NCBI GenBank assembly: GCA_044230315.1
Contig: JBGARJ010000017.1
Coordinates: forward strand, 1 to 64,000
Reading direction: 5' to 3'
Length of the DNA: 64,000 nt
Origin: M3007 sp044230315
GTDB taxonomy: Bacteria > Bacteroidota > Bacteroidia > Chitinophagales > Saprospiraceae
This document shows, one piece after another, positions 36,310 through 44,131 of the stretch. Position 1 is the first letter of the stretch. Each line of letters opens with the position of its first letter. A program made the position numbers and the translations under genes. Under the pieces are notes generated by a model. It saw nothing but the letters and a program-made list of their open reading frames with translations, made no database searches and was not told the origin of the DNA.

Positions 36310-37914
36310 CTACCGCCCCAAGTTAAACGATACCCCCATGAAATACCCGAGTTCGTATCGGGTGCGGGTTGGAATATCGCCGGCATTGAGGTCGAAGGGG
36401 TCGCCCACCCGGTAGCCTTTGGCCAGGCGTTCGGCCGGACCAGTGGTGATCCCGCCCGTCAGCACGATGCGCTGACCGCGGCCGAAAAGCAGGCTGGGGC
36501 CCAGGTAAAAGTTGAGGGACGTAATGTTGGCGCCGCTGATGGGGATGCCCAGGCCGAAGGTGCCGGCCAAGGTAGTGCTGCGGCGGCCATTGGCGTAAAA
36601 ATGGAGCAGCGTGGTCAGTGACGGTTGTACGATCCCTCCCTCGTCGGATACGATGACGTTTTCGCGCGAACTGAACTCCTGCGCCGGAGTGAACAGCCGG
36701 TTGAAGCCGACGCCGAATCCGGTGTTGATATGCAGGCCGCCGCGCGATTCCAGTTTGATCGTTTTGACTTTGGCGACCGGTTTTTCGCCGGCATGCAGTT
36801 CGGCGGCGGTGTCGAGCGGCATAAAGGAGGCCGATATGACCACAATCTCTTTTTCTACCTGCACGGCGCAATCGTAGGTGAAATTCTGGTTAGCCAGTTC
36901 GCGGAATTTCATTTGAAGGGCCAGCATCTCCTCCAGGGTCAGGTCGTGCAGGGGTTTTTTGGCCTGTGCGGCGAGATAGGCTTCGAGTTGCTGGCGCAAT
37001 TTGCCGCTTTGCGCAATGATATCGCGCAGATCGCCGGCAAAATGCTCCAGTTCGGCGCTGCCCACGTCGAGGTTGCTCAATTGTTGGGAGACCGGGGAGA
37101 TGCGGATCATCTGGGCGTCGAACACGCGTTGTTTGGCCTGCAACTCCTGCAGGAGGCGGGTTTTGGCCGCCGGCATTTCCTGCCATTGGAAAGCATCGTT
37201 CACCTGGAGTGAGTCGGCGTTTTTTTCCGGGAAGATCAGCTTCAGGTACTCGGCTGCGATCCGGCGGATGAGCGACGGTTTCAGGTTCGGGTTGTGGAGC
37301 AACAGATCGAGGTGTTCGTTGGCCAACTGGGCCGCGCGTTCGGACTTTTCAATAGTTTGCACCTCCTGGTAAATTTCGGCCATTTCCGCTTGCGTTTGCG
37401 CCAGCTCGGTCAACTGCACCTGTGCTTGTTGCAGCAATTGCTCGGTGCCGCGGGAGTTGGAAAACAAGTCTTTCAACCTCAGGCTCGATTCGCCCACGCG
37501 GAGCAACGGCAGGTCGAGAAACGACATGGGCGCCTGGCCTGCGCTGTCGCCGGCGGCCGACGCGCCCAGAGCAGGCAGGAATTGGCTCAGGCCCGGTATC
37601 AGTCCCTGAAAGGCGCCGATGCTGGTGCTGCCGGCCCAACCATCGGAATTATTGTCCTGCGACACATCTACCTCGGCCTGGTACAGGTAGGGGTTAAACT
37701 CCGTGAAATGCATTACGATAAAATCACCTTTCCGGATTTTCGGATTGTGCACGGTTTTGCCATCTTTTTGATAGCTGAGGGTGTCGGCAAACAAATCGTA
37801 GTATACATGCAGATCCTGCGCCGGCAACAGCCGGATGCCTAAAAAGAACAGGCAAAGGAAGGGCAGCAACGGGCGAAATGACGCGGTTTTAACGCGCAAG
37901 AGCGATGGATTCAT
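36310..37914 (-). CDS. Envelope protein with coiled-coil region and barrel-like C-terminus, unknown family
   Basis: 534 residues from ATG 37914, 4 bases after the metacaspase stop; the in-frame ATG at 37950 would overlap it. Signal peptide to about residue 33 (GIRLLPAQ). Mature start DLHVYYDLFADTLSYQKDG, then a domain to about residue 90, a coiled-coil-prone stretch around 165-320 (EQLLQQAQVQLTELAQTQAE), and from about 400 alternating beta segments rich in Gly and aromatics (INTGFGVGFNRLF, SLNFYLGPSLLFGRGQ) ending FMGVSFNLGR, consistent with an outer-membrane barrel. A paralogue starts at 63087. I do not recognise the family. Tight linkage to the metacaspase suggests a shared function, possibly as membrane anchor or target. 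Confidence 0.88.
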   Translation of the reverse strand: MNPSLLRVKTASFRPLLPFLCLFFLGIRLLPAQDLHVYYDLFADTLSYQKDGKTVHNPKIRKGDFIVMHFTEFNPYLYQAEVDVSQDNNSDGWAGSTSIGAFQGLIPGLSQFLPALGASAAGDSAGQAPMSFLDLPLLRVGESSLRLKDLFSNSRGTEQLLQQAQVQLTELAQTQAEMAEIYQEVQTIEKSERAAQLANEHLDLLLHNPNLKPSLIRRIAAEYLKLIFPEKNADSLQVNDAFQWQEMPAAKTRLLQELQAKQRVFDAQMIRISPVSQQLSNLDVGSAELEHFAGDLRDIIAQSGKLRQQLEAYLAAQAKKPLHDLTLEEMLALQMKFRELANQNFTYDCAVQVEKEIVVISASFMPLDTAAELHAGEKPVAKVKTIKLESRGGLHINTGFGVGFNRLFTPAQEFSSRENVIVSDEGGIVQPSLTTLLHFYANGRRSTTLAGTFGLGIPISGANITSLNFYLGPSLLFGRGQRIVLTGGITTGPAERLAKGYRVGDPFDLNAGDIPTRTRYELGYFMGVSFNLGR

Positions 37915-37918
37915 ACAG

Positions 37919-39964
37919 TCAGTCAATAATAAAGGTGGATGTTTGTACATTGATCGAGTTGGCGGAGAGGTTGACGGTCTTTCCGCCGCGGCTCAGGCAA
38001 TCGTCGTTGAAAAACGTTTGCCCGAACAGTTTTTCCAGGGGATTTAGTGCAGTATTGGACCGGGTGCCTGCGCCGCGCGAAGTGGCGATGGGTCGCAAGT
38101 CGACGGGTTGTTCGGTGGCAATGAGTTTGAACATTTCCACCCCCGACGGCGGGCCAATATGAAACAATTTCGGCACATTAACCGACTGCCCGGGCAGCAC
38201 GCGGAATTCGGCAGGGGTTTCATTCTCATCCGGGATGAGCGGGTTCACCACATTGTCGGGCTGGATGTCGAGCAGTGTAAAATACGCCGCTTTGTCGCCG
38301 CGGTTGTTAACCCGCACCTTGAAATAGTCGCCGTCCTTGAAATGCAGGTTGCCGGCGGCATCGCGTTTGGTATCGATCGGGATATCACCCGTTTCCATCA
38401 GGGTACGCGGATCGACCGAGACGGGGATCATTTCGAAATCGACGTTCAGCATAGGGCTTCGCGCCTCCATTTGCCGCAGGTATTTAGCCTGGGCATAGGC
38501 CAGGATTTGGCGCAGAACCTGCTCGGCGGCTACGGCGGGCAGGTTAAGGTTCAGGTTCGGAAGTTGCAGTTCGGCGTCGCCATGCCCGATGAGTTTTACT
38601 TCTGGGCCCGAAGTCGTCAAGAACAATTCAGGCGCCTCATCGAGCTGGACCATCGGATAGCGCGCTATGCGGTCGAGCAGGGCTTTTTTAAGCGGATGGC
38701 TTTCCGGCAGTTGTATCGACAGGCCGATCCGGAGGTTGCCGAAATTTTGTTCCAGCACGTAGGCCCAGGTTTTTTGCGCATCCTCCTGCGACAGGTTTTG
38801 GTCCAGTTGCAGGGTGGCTTCAAAGGGCCGCACGCCGTTCACGGTACCACGGGCGAGGGGTGTGCTGTGTTCCGGGTCGCGGGTTTCGGGCGGGAACAGC
38901 CCGATAATGGCGCCATCGTTCAGCCCCTGCACCCAGCCGGCATCGATGATGACGGAGCCCGGGTCGTTCCACGCGGTCACGTGGTAGAACATCGGGCGGG
39001 GGAGCAGGCGCCCACCCATGAGTTCCTGGTCGAGCGCATTCCCGCCCTCTACCTGGGGTTGCTGACGGGGAGCGATAGCGCTCATTTCCACCCGGATCTG
39101 CTCGAACAAACCGCGGTAGGTGGTGGAGGGTGGCGCTTGGCTGAGTTTTTTGCTCAGGGCATAGGAGAGCGAGCCCAGAAGCTGGCCTTGCTCGTCGCGG
39201 GCCTCAAAATTCAATTGGTTTTGTGCCGAGCCAAAAAAGGCAACCATGGGCGCCAAACCCTTTACACCATCTACGCCGAATTGGGCGGCAGAGAGCGGTT
39301 CTCCCGGCCGGTTAATCACCTTTTTCGCGTAATCATCGCTTGCCATGGGGATATCCGTACCGCGAGCCGGCTCCATGCCGCGGGTGCCGGTGCCCGAGTG
39401 ACAGGCATCGAGCACCACCATCAGGTTCCCGCTGGAGCCCAGGCGGCGGCGGAGGTCCGTAAAAAGCGAGTTGAGTTCGTCGTCGCGAATCAGGTTTTTG
39501 CCCTCATACACGCCCTCCACATAACGCAAAGGTGAATCGTAGGGCACAATGGCTTCGTCGTAGCCATCGAGTTCGTCGCCGTTGTCGTCAGCCACTTGCT
39601 GGCCATGCCCGGAAAACTGGAAATACACCACGTCGCCGGTATGTACATGCGGCAGCAAGTCCTGGCGCCAGGCCTTCAGGATACCTTCGCGGGTAGCGTC
39701 CTGATCTTTGAGCAGGAAAATATTCCCCTCCGGAAATCCCCGCTTTTTTAAGGCGTCGCCCATGACCACGAGGTCGTTGGTGGCATTGATATGTTGCCAC
39801 CCCCCTTCGGTTGGATAATTGCCGATGCCGATCAGCAGGGCGTATTTCTGGCCCTGGGCCAGGACCTGCCCGCCGGTGGCCAACAGGAGGATGGTAAGAC
39901 ATACCAGGGTCAGCACCCGGTTCAGTTGTCTTGATACCAATAATATAGTATGATTGCGCTTCAT
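37919..39964 (-). CDS. Exported type I-like metacaspase with C-terminal DUF4384-like domain
   Basis: 681 residues. N-terminal hydrophobic signal through about residue 37 (LLLATGGQVLAQ). Caspase domain: KYALLIGIGNYP, His120 in FQFSGHGQQ, the metacaspase acidic segment DDNGDELDGYDEAIVPYD that binds calcium in related enzymes, and Cys188 in LDACHSGT. From about residue 530 a DUF4384-like beta domain follows (GDYFKVRVNNRGDKAAYF, LDIQPDNVVNPLIPDENE). It has no TPRs and is not closely related to the twelve caspase-TPR proteins. Metacaspases cleave after Arg or Lys; that specificity is inferred here. It leads an operon with the coiled-coil envelope protein and the DUF6438 protein. Confidence 0.93.
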   Translation of the reverse strand: MKRNHTILLVSRQLNRVLTLVCLTILLLATGGQVLAQGQKYALLIGIGNYPTEGGWQHINATNDLVVMGDALKKRGFPEGNIFLLKDQDATREGILKAWRQDLLPHVHTGDVVYFQFSGHGQQVADDNGDELDGYDEAIVPYDSPLRYVEGVYEGKNLIRDDELNSLFTDLRRRLGSSGNLMVVLDACHSGTGTRGMEPARGTDIPMASDDYAKKVINRPGEPLSAAQFGVDGVKGLAPMVAFFGSAQNQLNFEARDEQGQLLGSLSYALSKKLSQAPPSTTYRGLFEQIRVEMSAIAPRQQPQVEGGNALDQELMGGRLLPRPMFYHVTAWNDPGSVIIDAGWVQGLNDGAIIGLFPPETRDPEHSTPLARGTVNGVRPFEATLQLDQNLSQEDAQKTWAYVLEQNFGNLRIGLSIQLPESHPLKKALLDRIARYPMVQLDEAPELFLTTSGPEVKLIGHGDAELQLPNLNLNLPAVAAEQVLRQILAYAQAKYLRQMEARSPMLNVDFEMIPVSVDPRTLMETGDIPIDTKRDAAGNLHFKDGDYFKVRVNNRGDKAAYFTLLDIQPDNVVNPLIPDENETPAEFRVLPGQSVNVPKLFHIGPPSGVEMFKLIATEQPVDLRPIATSRGAGTRSNTALNPLEKLFGQTFFNDDCLSRGGKTVNLSANSINVQTSTFIID

Positions 39965-40190
39965 AACGCTTTTGATTTACGTATTCTGCCATAAATACCG
40001 GATTATGGAATCGGTTATCAGCCTTGGAAGAATTTTGGAAAAGGCGGGATGAAATAGCGCAGGAAAGTACGGCAAACCTCACGTAAAAAAAAAAATGGAA
40101 TTTATTTCGCAGCAGTGATAACCATTTGAAAAGCCTGGTATACATTGGTGTTTTCAAATTCGTTTTTTCACTGTCAAAAAATGTTTTCCA

Positions 40191-40538
40191 ATGAAGCAAC
40201 TATTAGTTCGGGCACTCCCCATCTGCGCATTCCTCCTGTTCACCGCAGCGTTCAGCCTGTCGGCCCAGGATGTCCTCCAGCCGAAGGTCATCAAAACCTT
40301 CATCACCCAGTACGATAACGTAAACATCGACATTACCAAGGGCACCGTTTCGTACAAATTGTTTGTACGCAACACAGTAAGTAGTCGGTATTCGACCAGG
40401 CCTAATGATAGCGCGACGGACGTAAAACCCACTCCGGATTCCACGAAGGATATCACCATTTCGCAGCCGGGTTCGTACGAGATCAAATTGGAAGTTACCA
40501 TGGATTGCGATACCTGTGCAGCCGTAACCTTCCGGTAG
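40191..40538 (+). CDS. Small secreted protein, unknown function
   Basis: 115 residues. Signal peptide MKQLLVRALPICAFLLFTAAFSLSAQ. The mature part is short and beta-rich (IDITKGTVSYKLFVRN) with a C-terminal MDCDTCAAVTF Cys pair. Followed at 40581-40612 by an intrinsic terminator, so it is a separate transcription unit from the sigma-factor operon. Divergent from the metacaspase operon across 226 bases in which I see no other gene. No family recognised. Confidence 0.72.
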   Translation: MKQLLVRALPICAFLLFTAAFSLSAQDVLQPKVIKTFITQYDNVNIDITKGTVSYKLFVRNTVSSRYSTRPNDSATDVKPTPDSTKDITISQPGSYEIKLEVTMDCDTCAAVTFR

Positions 40539-40580
40539 ACGAATTTAAGAGCATTTTAAACGACATAATTTGCAGAGCAT

Positions 40581-40612
40581 ACGGGCCCGGAGGTAAGCTC
40601 CGGCCCGTTTTT
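40581..40612 (+). terminator. Intrinsic terminator after the 115-residue secreted protein
   Basis: GC-rich hairpin with arms ACGGGCCCGGAG and CTCCGGCCCGT (one bulged C), 5-base loop, followed by TTTTTG. It separates 40191-40538 from the sigma-factor operon. Confidence 0.85.
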
Positions 40613-40678
40613 GTTGTACTTTAGCACGGAAAAAAAGATTTTCCTGCAACTGATAACCTACTGCTGAAAAGCGTATTC

Positions 40679-41275
40679 ATGGATAACTTGTTGACATTCG
40701 ATTCCGATACCGCACTGCTGGAAGCGCTCCGCAAAGGTGTGCCGACAGCGTTCGAAGCCTTGTACCGGCGCTATTACAACATGGTGGCCAAGCAAGCATC
40801 TGACCACGGTATGCCTGACGTAGAAAAAGAGGATTTGTTTCAGGACGTGCTGGTGGTGTTGGTCCGAAAAATCAGGGAGCCGGACTTTCAATTGACGGCC
40901 AAGCTGAGCACCTACCTTTTTGCCATCGCGCGCAACCTGCTCTTGAAAAAAAGCGGTAGCAAAAAGGAGATCGCCACCACCGATGCCGACCTGCTGGACC
41001 TGGTTGGCAGATTCCCGCCAGAGGATCTGTCCGAACGGTCGCAAGAGGAATCCCGGCTCAATGTAGTTATCGGTTGCCTTGAAATTCTGGAGGAAGACTG
41101 CCGGCGCTTGCTGCTGCTGACCTTTTATGAAAAGCGGCCGCAGTCGGAAATCGCCGCCGAAATGGGTTATTCTGAAGCCTTTGTAAAAGTAAAAAAATAC
41201 CGCTGCCTCGAATATCTGCGTAAACAAGTGAAAGCCCACCCCCTTTTTAAACACCTTCAAAACGACGCTGCATGA
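40679..41275 (+). CDS. ECF-type RNA polymerase sigma factor
   Basis: 198 residues. Region 2 spans about residues 25-95 (FEALYRRYYNMVAKQ, KEDLFQDVLVVLVRKI, LSTYLFAIARNLLLKK) and region 4 about 135-190 (EEDCRRLLLLTFYEK, SEIAAEMGYSEAFVKVKKYR). No region 1 or 3, as in ECF factors. The stop overlaps the start of the next gene by 4 bases (ATGA), so translation is coupled to the anti-sigma-like protein. Targets are unknown; likely candidates are promoters in this island, which could be tested by looking for a shared motif upstream of the caspase and M48 genes. Confidence 0.93.
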   Translation: MDNLLTFDSDTALLEALRKGVPTAFEALYRRYYNMVAKQASDHGMPDVEKEDLFQDVLVVLVRKIREPDFQLTAKLSTYLFAIARNLLLKKSGSKKEIATTDADLLDLVGRFPPEDLSERSQEESRLNVVIGCLEILEEDCRRLLLLTFYEKRPQSEIAAEMGYSEAFVKVKKYRCLEYLRKQVKAHPLFKHLQNDAA

Positions 41276-42111
41276 ACGAAGAATACATCGACACCATCCA
41301 CCGGTATTTGAACGGAACGATGGATGCCGCAGATCGGAAAGCTTTTGAAGCAGAGCTGCAACGCAATCCGGTCTTGCGCAACGACGTCGAACTGGAACAG
41401 GCCCTCTTGAACGGCCTGGACTATGCCGGTCACCGCAACCTTCGGGAAACGATTGGAGTCGTCCATCAAAACCTGAAATTGGAGGGTTTTTTTACGGCCC
41501 TCAAAACAGTATCCACACCTACTTTAACGATTGCTCACTCTTCAAAAACGTCAGTAATGAAAAGAATACTTGCCATCGCAGCCGGCCTCGTCGCTATCGC
41601 CGCCGGTGTCTTCTTCTTCACGCAGCAGCAACACCAATCGCCTAACCCCAACGCGTTGTACAGCCAGTTCTACCAGCCCAAAGACGATACGGAGCGCGCC
41701 CATCAGATCATCGCCACGCTCACTTCCTACGGGCTGGCCGGTATTCAATCGGACACCGATACCCTCAAGCAAGCCCTGGAACTGTATGAAGCCGGCAACT
41801 ACCAGGAGTCCCTCGCCCTGCTCAAATCGTTTTCGGAAGCGCACCCCGAGAACGACACCGCCCTGTACTACCTCGGCGTCATCCACATGAGCCAGGAACA
41901 CTACGCCAAAGCCATCGAAATACTGCTCCCCCTTTCCCGTTCCGAATCGGCGCTGAAAAACAATGCGCTCTGGAACCTCGGCCTCTGCTACCTCAAGGCA
42001 GAAAACGGCCTGGAAGATGCCCGCAACGCATTCCGCCAGCTGTCGGAAGACAATTCGTTTGCCAACCAGCGCGGCGCTACGGCCGTACTCGAGCAACTAA
42101 TTCCGAAGTAA
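41272..42111 (+). CDS. Membrane anti-sigma-like protein with periplasmic TPRs
   Basis: 279 residues. The N-terminal 90 residues (EYIDTIHRYLNGTMDAADRKAFEAEL) resemble the helical sigma-binding part of Bacteroidota anti-sigma factors. One transmembrane helix lies at about 96-116 (RILAIAAGLVAIAAGVFFFT). The remainder should face the periplasm and contains TPR-like helices (ALELYEAGNYQESLALLKSF, ALYYLGVIHMSQEHYAKAIE). It overlaps the sigma gene by 4 bases and is followed 21 bases later by the metalloprotease. Inferred role: hold the ECF factor until the periplasmic TPR domain senses a partner, perhaps an exported protein from this island. Confidence 0.85.
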   Translation: MNEEYIDTIHRYLNGTMDAADRKAFEAELQRNPVLRNDVELEQALLNGLDYAGHRNLRETIGVVHQNLKLEGFFTALKTVSTPTLTIAHSSKTSVMKRILAIAAGLVAIAAGVFFFTQQQHQSPNPNALYSQFYQPKDDTERAHQIIATLTSYGLAGIQSDTDTLKQALELYEAGNYQESLALLKSFSEAHPENDTALYYLGVIHMSQEHYAKAIEILLPLSRSESALKNNALWNLGLCYLKAENGLEDARNAFRQLSEDNSFANQRGATAVLEQLIPK

Positions 42112-42132
42112 TCGTTTTATCAAACCTAGTAT

Positions 42133-43710
42133 ATGCTGAAAAAATTGGTTTGGTGTGCCGCCTTCTGCCTTGGCCTGGCGCCCACGCTTCGCGCCGGCAC
42201 GCCTATGACTGTGGCCCAAGCCGTTCTGGACCGCTTGTACGTCACCAACGGGAACTATAAGTTCAAGAAGCCCAAATTAGTGATCACCACTGAAAACAAA
42301 AAAGTAGCCGCTTACGTCCCCTGGAAAAACACCATCCTGCTCGACGAAAAAGCATACCATATCTGCCAATCTTTCGGACGTGATTCGCTCGCTGCCCTGG
42401 CGTTCATGCTCGGCCACGAACTGGTGCACGCCTTCCAATCGGAAATCCGGGGCGGGCGCGTGCAAACCAACTTCCTGGCCTACAACCGCAGTTACAGCGC
42501 CGATGTCCGGCTCGAAAAAGTGGCCGATATTCAAGGCTTGTTCAATGCCTACCTGGCCGGATACGGGGTGCTCAAGATCATGCCCGATGTGATCGGCCGC
42601 ATTTACGAGGACTACGACCTGAACGGCAAAACCTTGCCGGGCTATCCCAGCCTCGACGAACGCAAAGCGAGCTGTGAGGAGGTTTTGGCCATCGCCGATG
42701 ACCTGCGTGAATTGTTCGAATCGTGCAACTATCTCCTGGTCATCGGCCAAAACACCCTGGCCAGCAGCGGGTACGAATACATCCTGCAGTATTATCAGGG
42801 GCTGGAGATCTACAACAACCTCGGCTTGGCGTATACACGCATCGCCCAGCAGTTCTGGAACCCCCAAACCGACCGGTTTATCTATCCCATGGAGGCCGAT
42901 TGGTACTCCAAACTCGCCCGCTCGGCACGCGGGCCGGTGTCGATGGACCCCACCGAACAGCCCTTGCGCGGGGCTTTTCTGGAAAAAGCCATCGACAATT
43001 TTCGAATGGCGGCGCAGCTGGACCCCAACTACCTCCCGGCCCGCATCAATATGGTGTGCGCCCTCAACCTGATGGGCAAGCCGGTGGAAGCGCTGAAGTA
43101 CGCCGAGATGAACCTGTTAAAGGCAACAGACGGTCATAAAAACGGTAGAAAACCGGAATCCGAAATGGCTGAGCTCGCCCTGGGCATTACCTACGCCCTG
43201 CAACCGGGCGAGGGCCGGAAAAGCGAAGCCGCCGCCATTTTCAAGCGGCTGTCGGCATCGCAATATGTGATGAGCGCCCTGTACGGCCAGCAAAACCTGC
43301 AGGCCCTGCTCGGCATAACCGATGCCAACGTGCTGACCAGCCTGCCGTTGCCGGAAGGCTTCCGCCTGCTCGTGCACCAAATGGAACTGGGCCGCACCAG
43401 CGACCTGAAGCGCATCCCCATGGACCCCGCGGCCGGCATTTATTTTGCCCGCAAACGCGAGTTCGACTCCGCTACGATCGTTTTTTCCAACGACCGGGGC
43501 AATCTGGTGAGCCTGCTGCGGTTCCGCGACCGCACCATGGCCAAAGCATCCATCCTGGCGCCGGAAGACGACCTGAATGCGGCGGCCTACCGCAACATCA
43601 TGGCCGCCAAAGACGGATTTTACATCCACGAGCCAAACGACCGCGTAGTGGTCAAGGTCAGCGCCAAAGGCCAGGTGCTGGAAATGGTCAAGTATGTGAT
43701 TCACGGCTAA
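42133..43710 (+). CDS. Exported HExxH (M48-like) metalloprotease with TPR region, copy 1
   Basis: 525 residues. Signal peptide MLKKLVWCAAFCLGLAPTLRAG. Zinc motif HELVH at 95-99 within LAFMLGHELVHAFQSE, with the likely third ligand in EKVAD at 128-132, the M48-type arrangement. Residues about 250-350 contain TPR helices (EKAIDNFRMAAQLDPNYLPA). The C-terminal part (about 430-525) is a beta-type domain of unknown role (NDRVVVKVSAKGQVLEMVKY). Third gene of the sigma/anti-sigma operon, ending at the strong terminator at 44006. A diverged paralogue lies at 61132-62772. Confidence 0.9.
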   Translation: MLKKLVWCAAFCLGLAPTLRAGTPMTVAQAVLDRLYVTNGNYKFKKPKLVITTENKKVAAYVPWKNTILLDEKAYHICQSFGRDSLAALAFMLGHELVHAFQSEIRGGRVQTNFLAYNRSYSADVRLEKVADIQGLFNAYLAGYGVLKIMPDVIGRIYEDYDLNGKTLPGYPSLDERKASCEEVLAIADDLRELFESCNYLLVIGQNTLASSGYEYILQYYQGLEIYNNLGLAYTRIAQQFWNPQTDRFIYPMEADWYSKLARSARGPVSMDPTEQPLRGAFLEKAIDNFRMAAQLDPNYLPARINMVCALNLMGKPVEALKYAEMNLLKATDGHKNGRKPESEMAELALGITYALQPGEGRKSEAAAIFKRLSASQYVMSALYGQQNLQALLGITDANVLTSLPLPEGFRLLVHQMELGRTSDLKRIPMDPAAGIYFARKREFDSATIVFSNDRGNLVSLLRFRDRTMAKASILAPEDDLNAAAYRNIMAAKDGFYIHEPNDRVVVKVSAKGQVLEMVKYVIHG

Positions 43711-44005
43711 CGTAAGTCGAACGCAGGCCCCCTCCTATTCGTCCCTGTAATTAACCATATGTCAATCAGCCCGATCCCGGCGGTACCGACACCCGGCCGC
43801 CGGGATTCGGGTGTTGGCGCCGGGACCGGCAGGCCCGGCATCGCCTCGCCGGAAAAGCCCGCAGAAAAATCCTTCCCGAACAGGCAAAAGACTGATAACG
43901 TTTTGGAAAACGGGTATTAATAAGACAGGCGTCGCATTGCCAGCCGGACGCCCTACCCTTCCTTCACCTGCAACAACACCTGTTTCAACATACAACTTGT
44001 TCTGA

Positions 44006-44043
44006 GGCCGCCCCGGAAAAGCCGGGGCGGCCTGTGGTTTTTT
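44006..44043 (+). terminator. Strong intrinsic terminator after the sigma/M48 operon
   Basis: Perfect 11-bp stem (GGCCGCCCCGG with CCGGGGCGGCC) with a 5-base loop (44017-44021), followed by TGTGGTTTTTTTG. Confidence 0.92.
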
Positions 44044-44046
44044 GCT

Positions 44047-44054
44047 TAAATTTG
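44047..44054 (+). promoter_or_regulatory. Possible Bacteroidota minus-7 element for caspase I-J-K
   Basis: TAAATTTG matches the TAnnTTTG minus-7 consensus, 77 bases before the caspase I start and just past the upstream terminator. No minus-33 TTG was found at the expected spacing, so support is weak. Confidence 0.28.
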
Positions 44055-44131
44055 GCTGGTTAAATCCTGAAAGGTGGACGAGAAACGAATGGCGGTGAAC
44101 CGTTCCAACAGTTAAACCAAAGTCCGGCCTT

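Larger units (their letters stand above)
43711..44131. other. Intergenic region with terminator, no gene
   Basis: The 420 bases between the metalloprotease and caspase I hold the terminator at 44006-44043 and a possible minus-7 element at 44047-44054. The short open frames are rich in Pro, Arg and Gly and have no family motif. Confidence 0.6.

Noticed and set aside
43762..44005. Small open frames between the metalloprotease and caspase I
   Set aside because: Low-complexity Pro/Gly/Arg peptides on both strands, with a terminator directly after; no coding signal.
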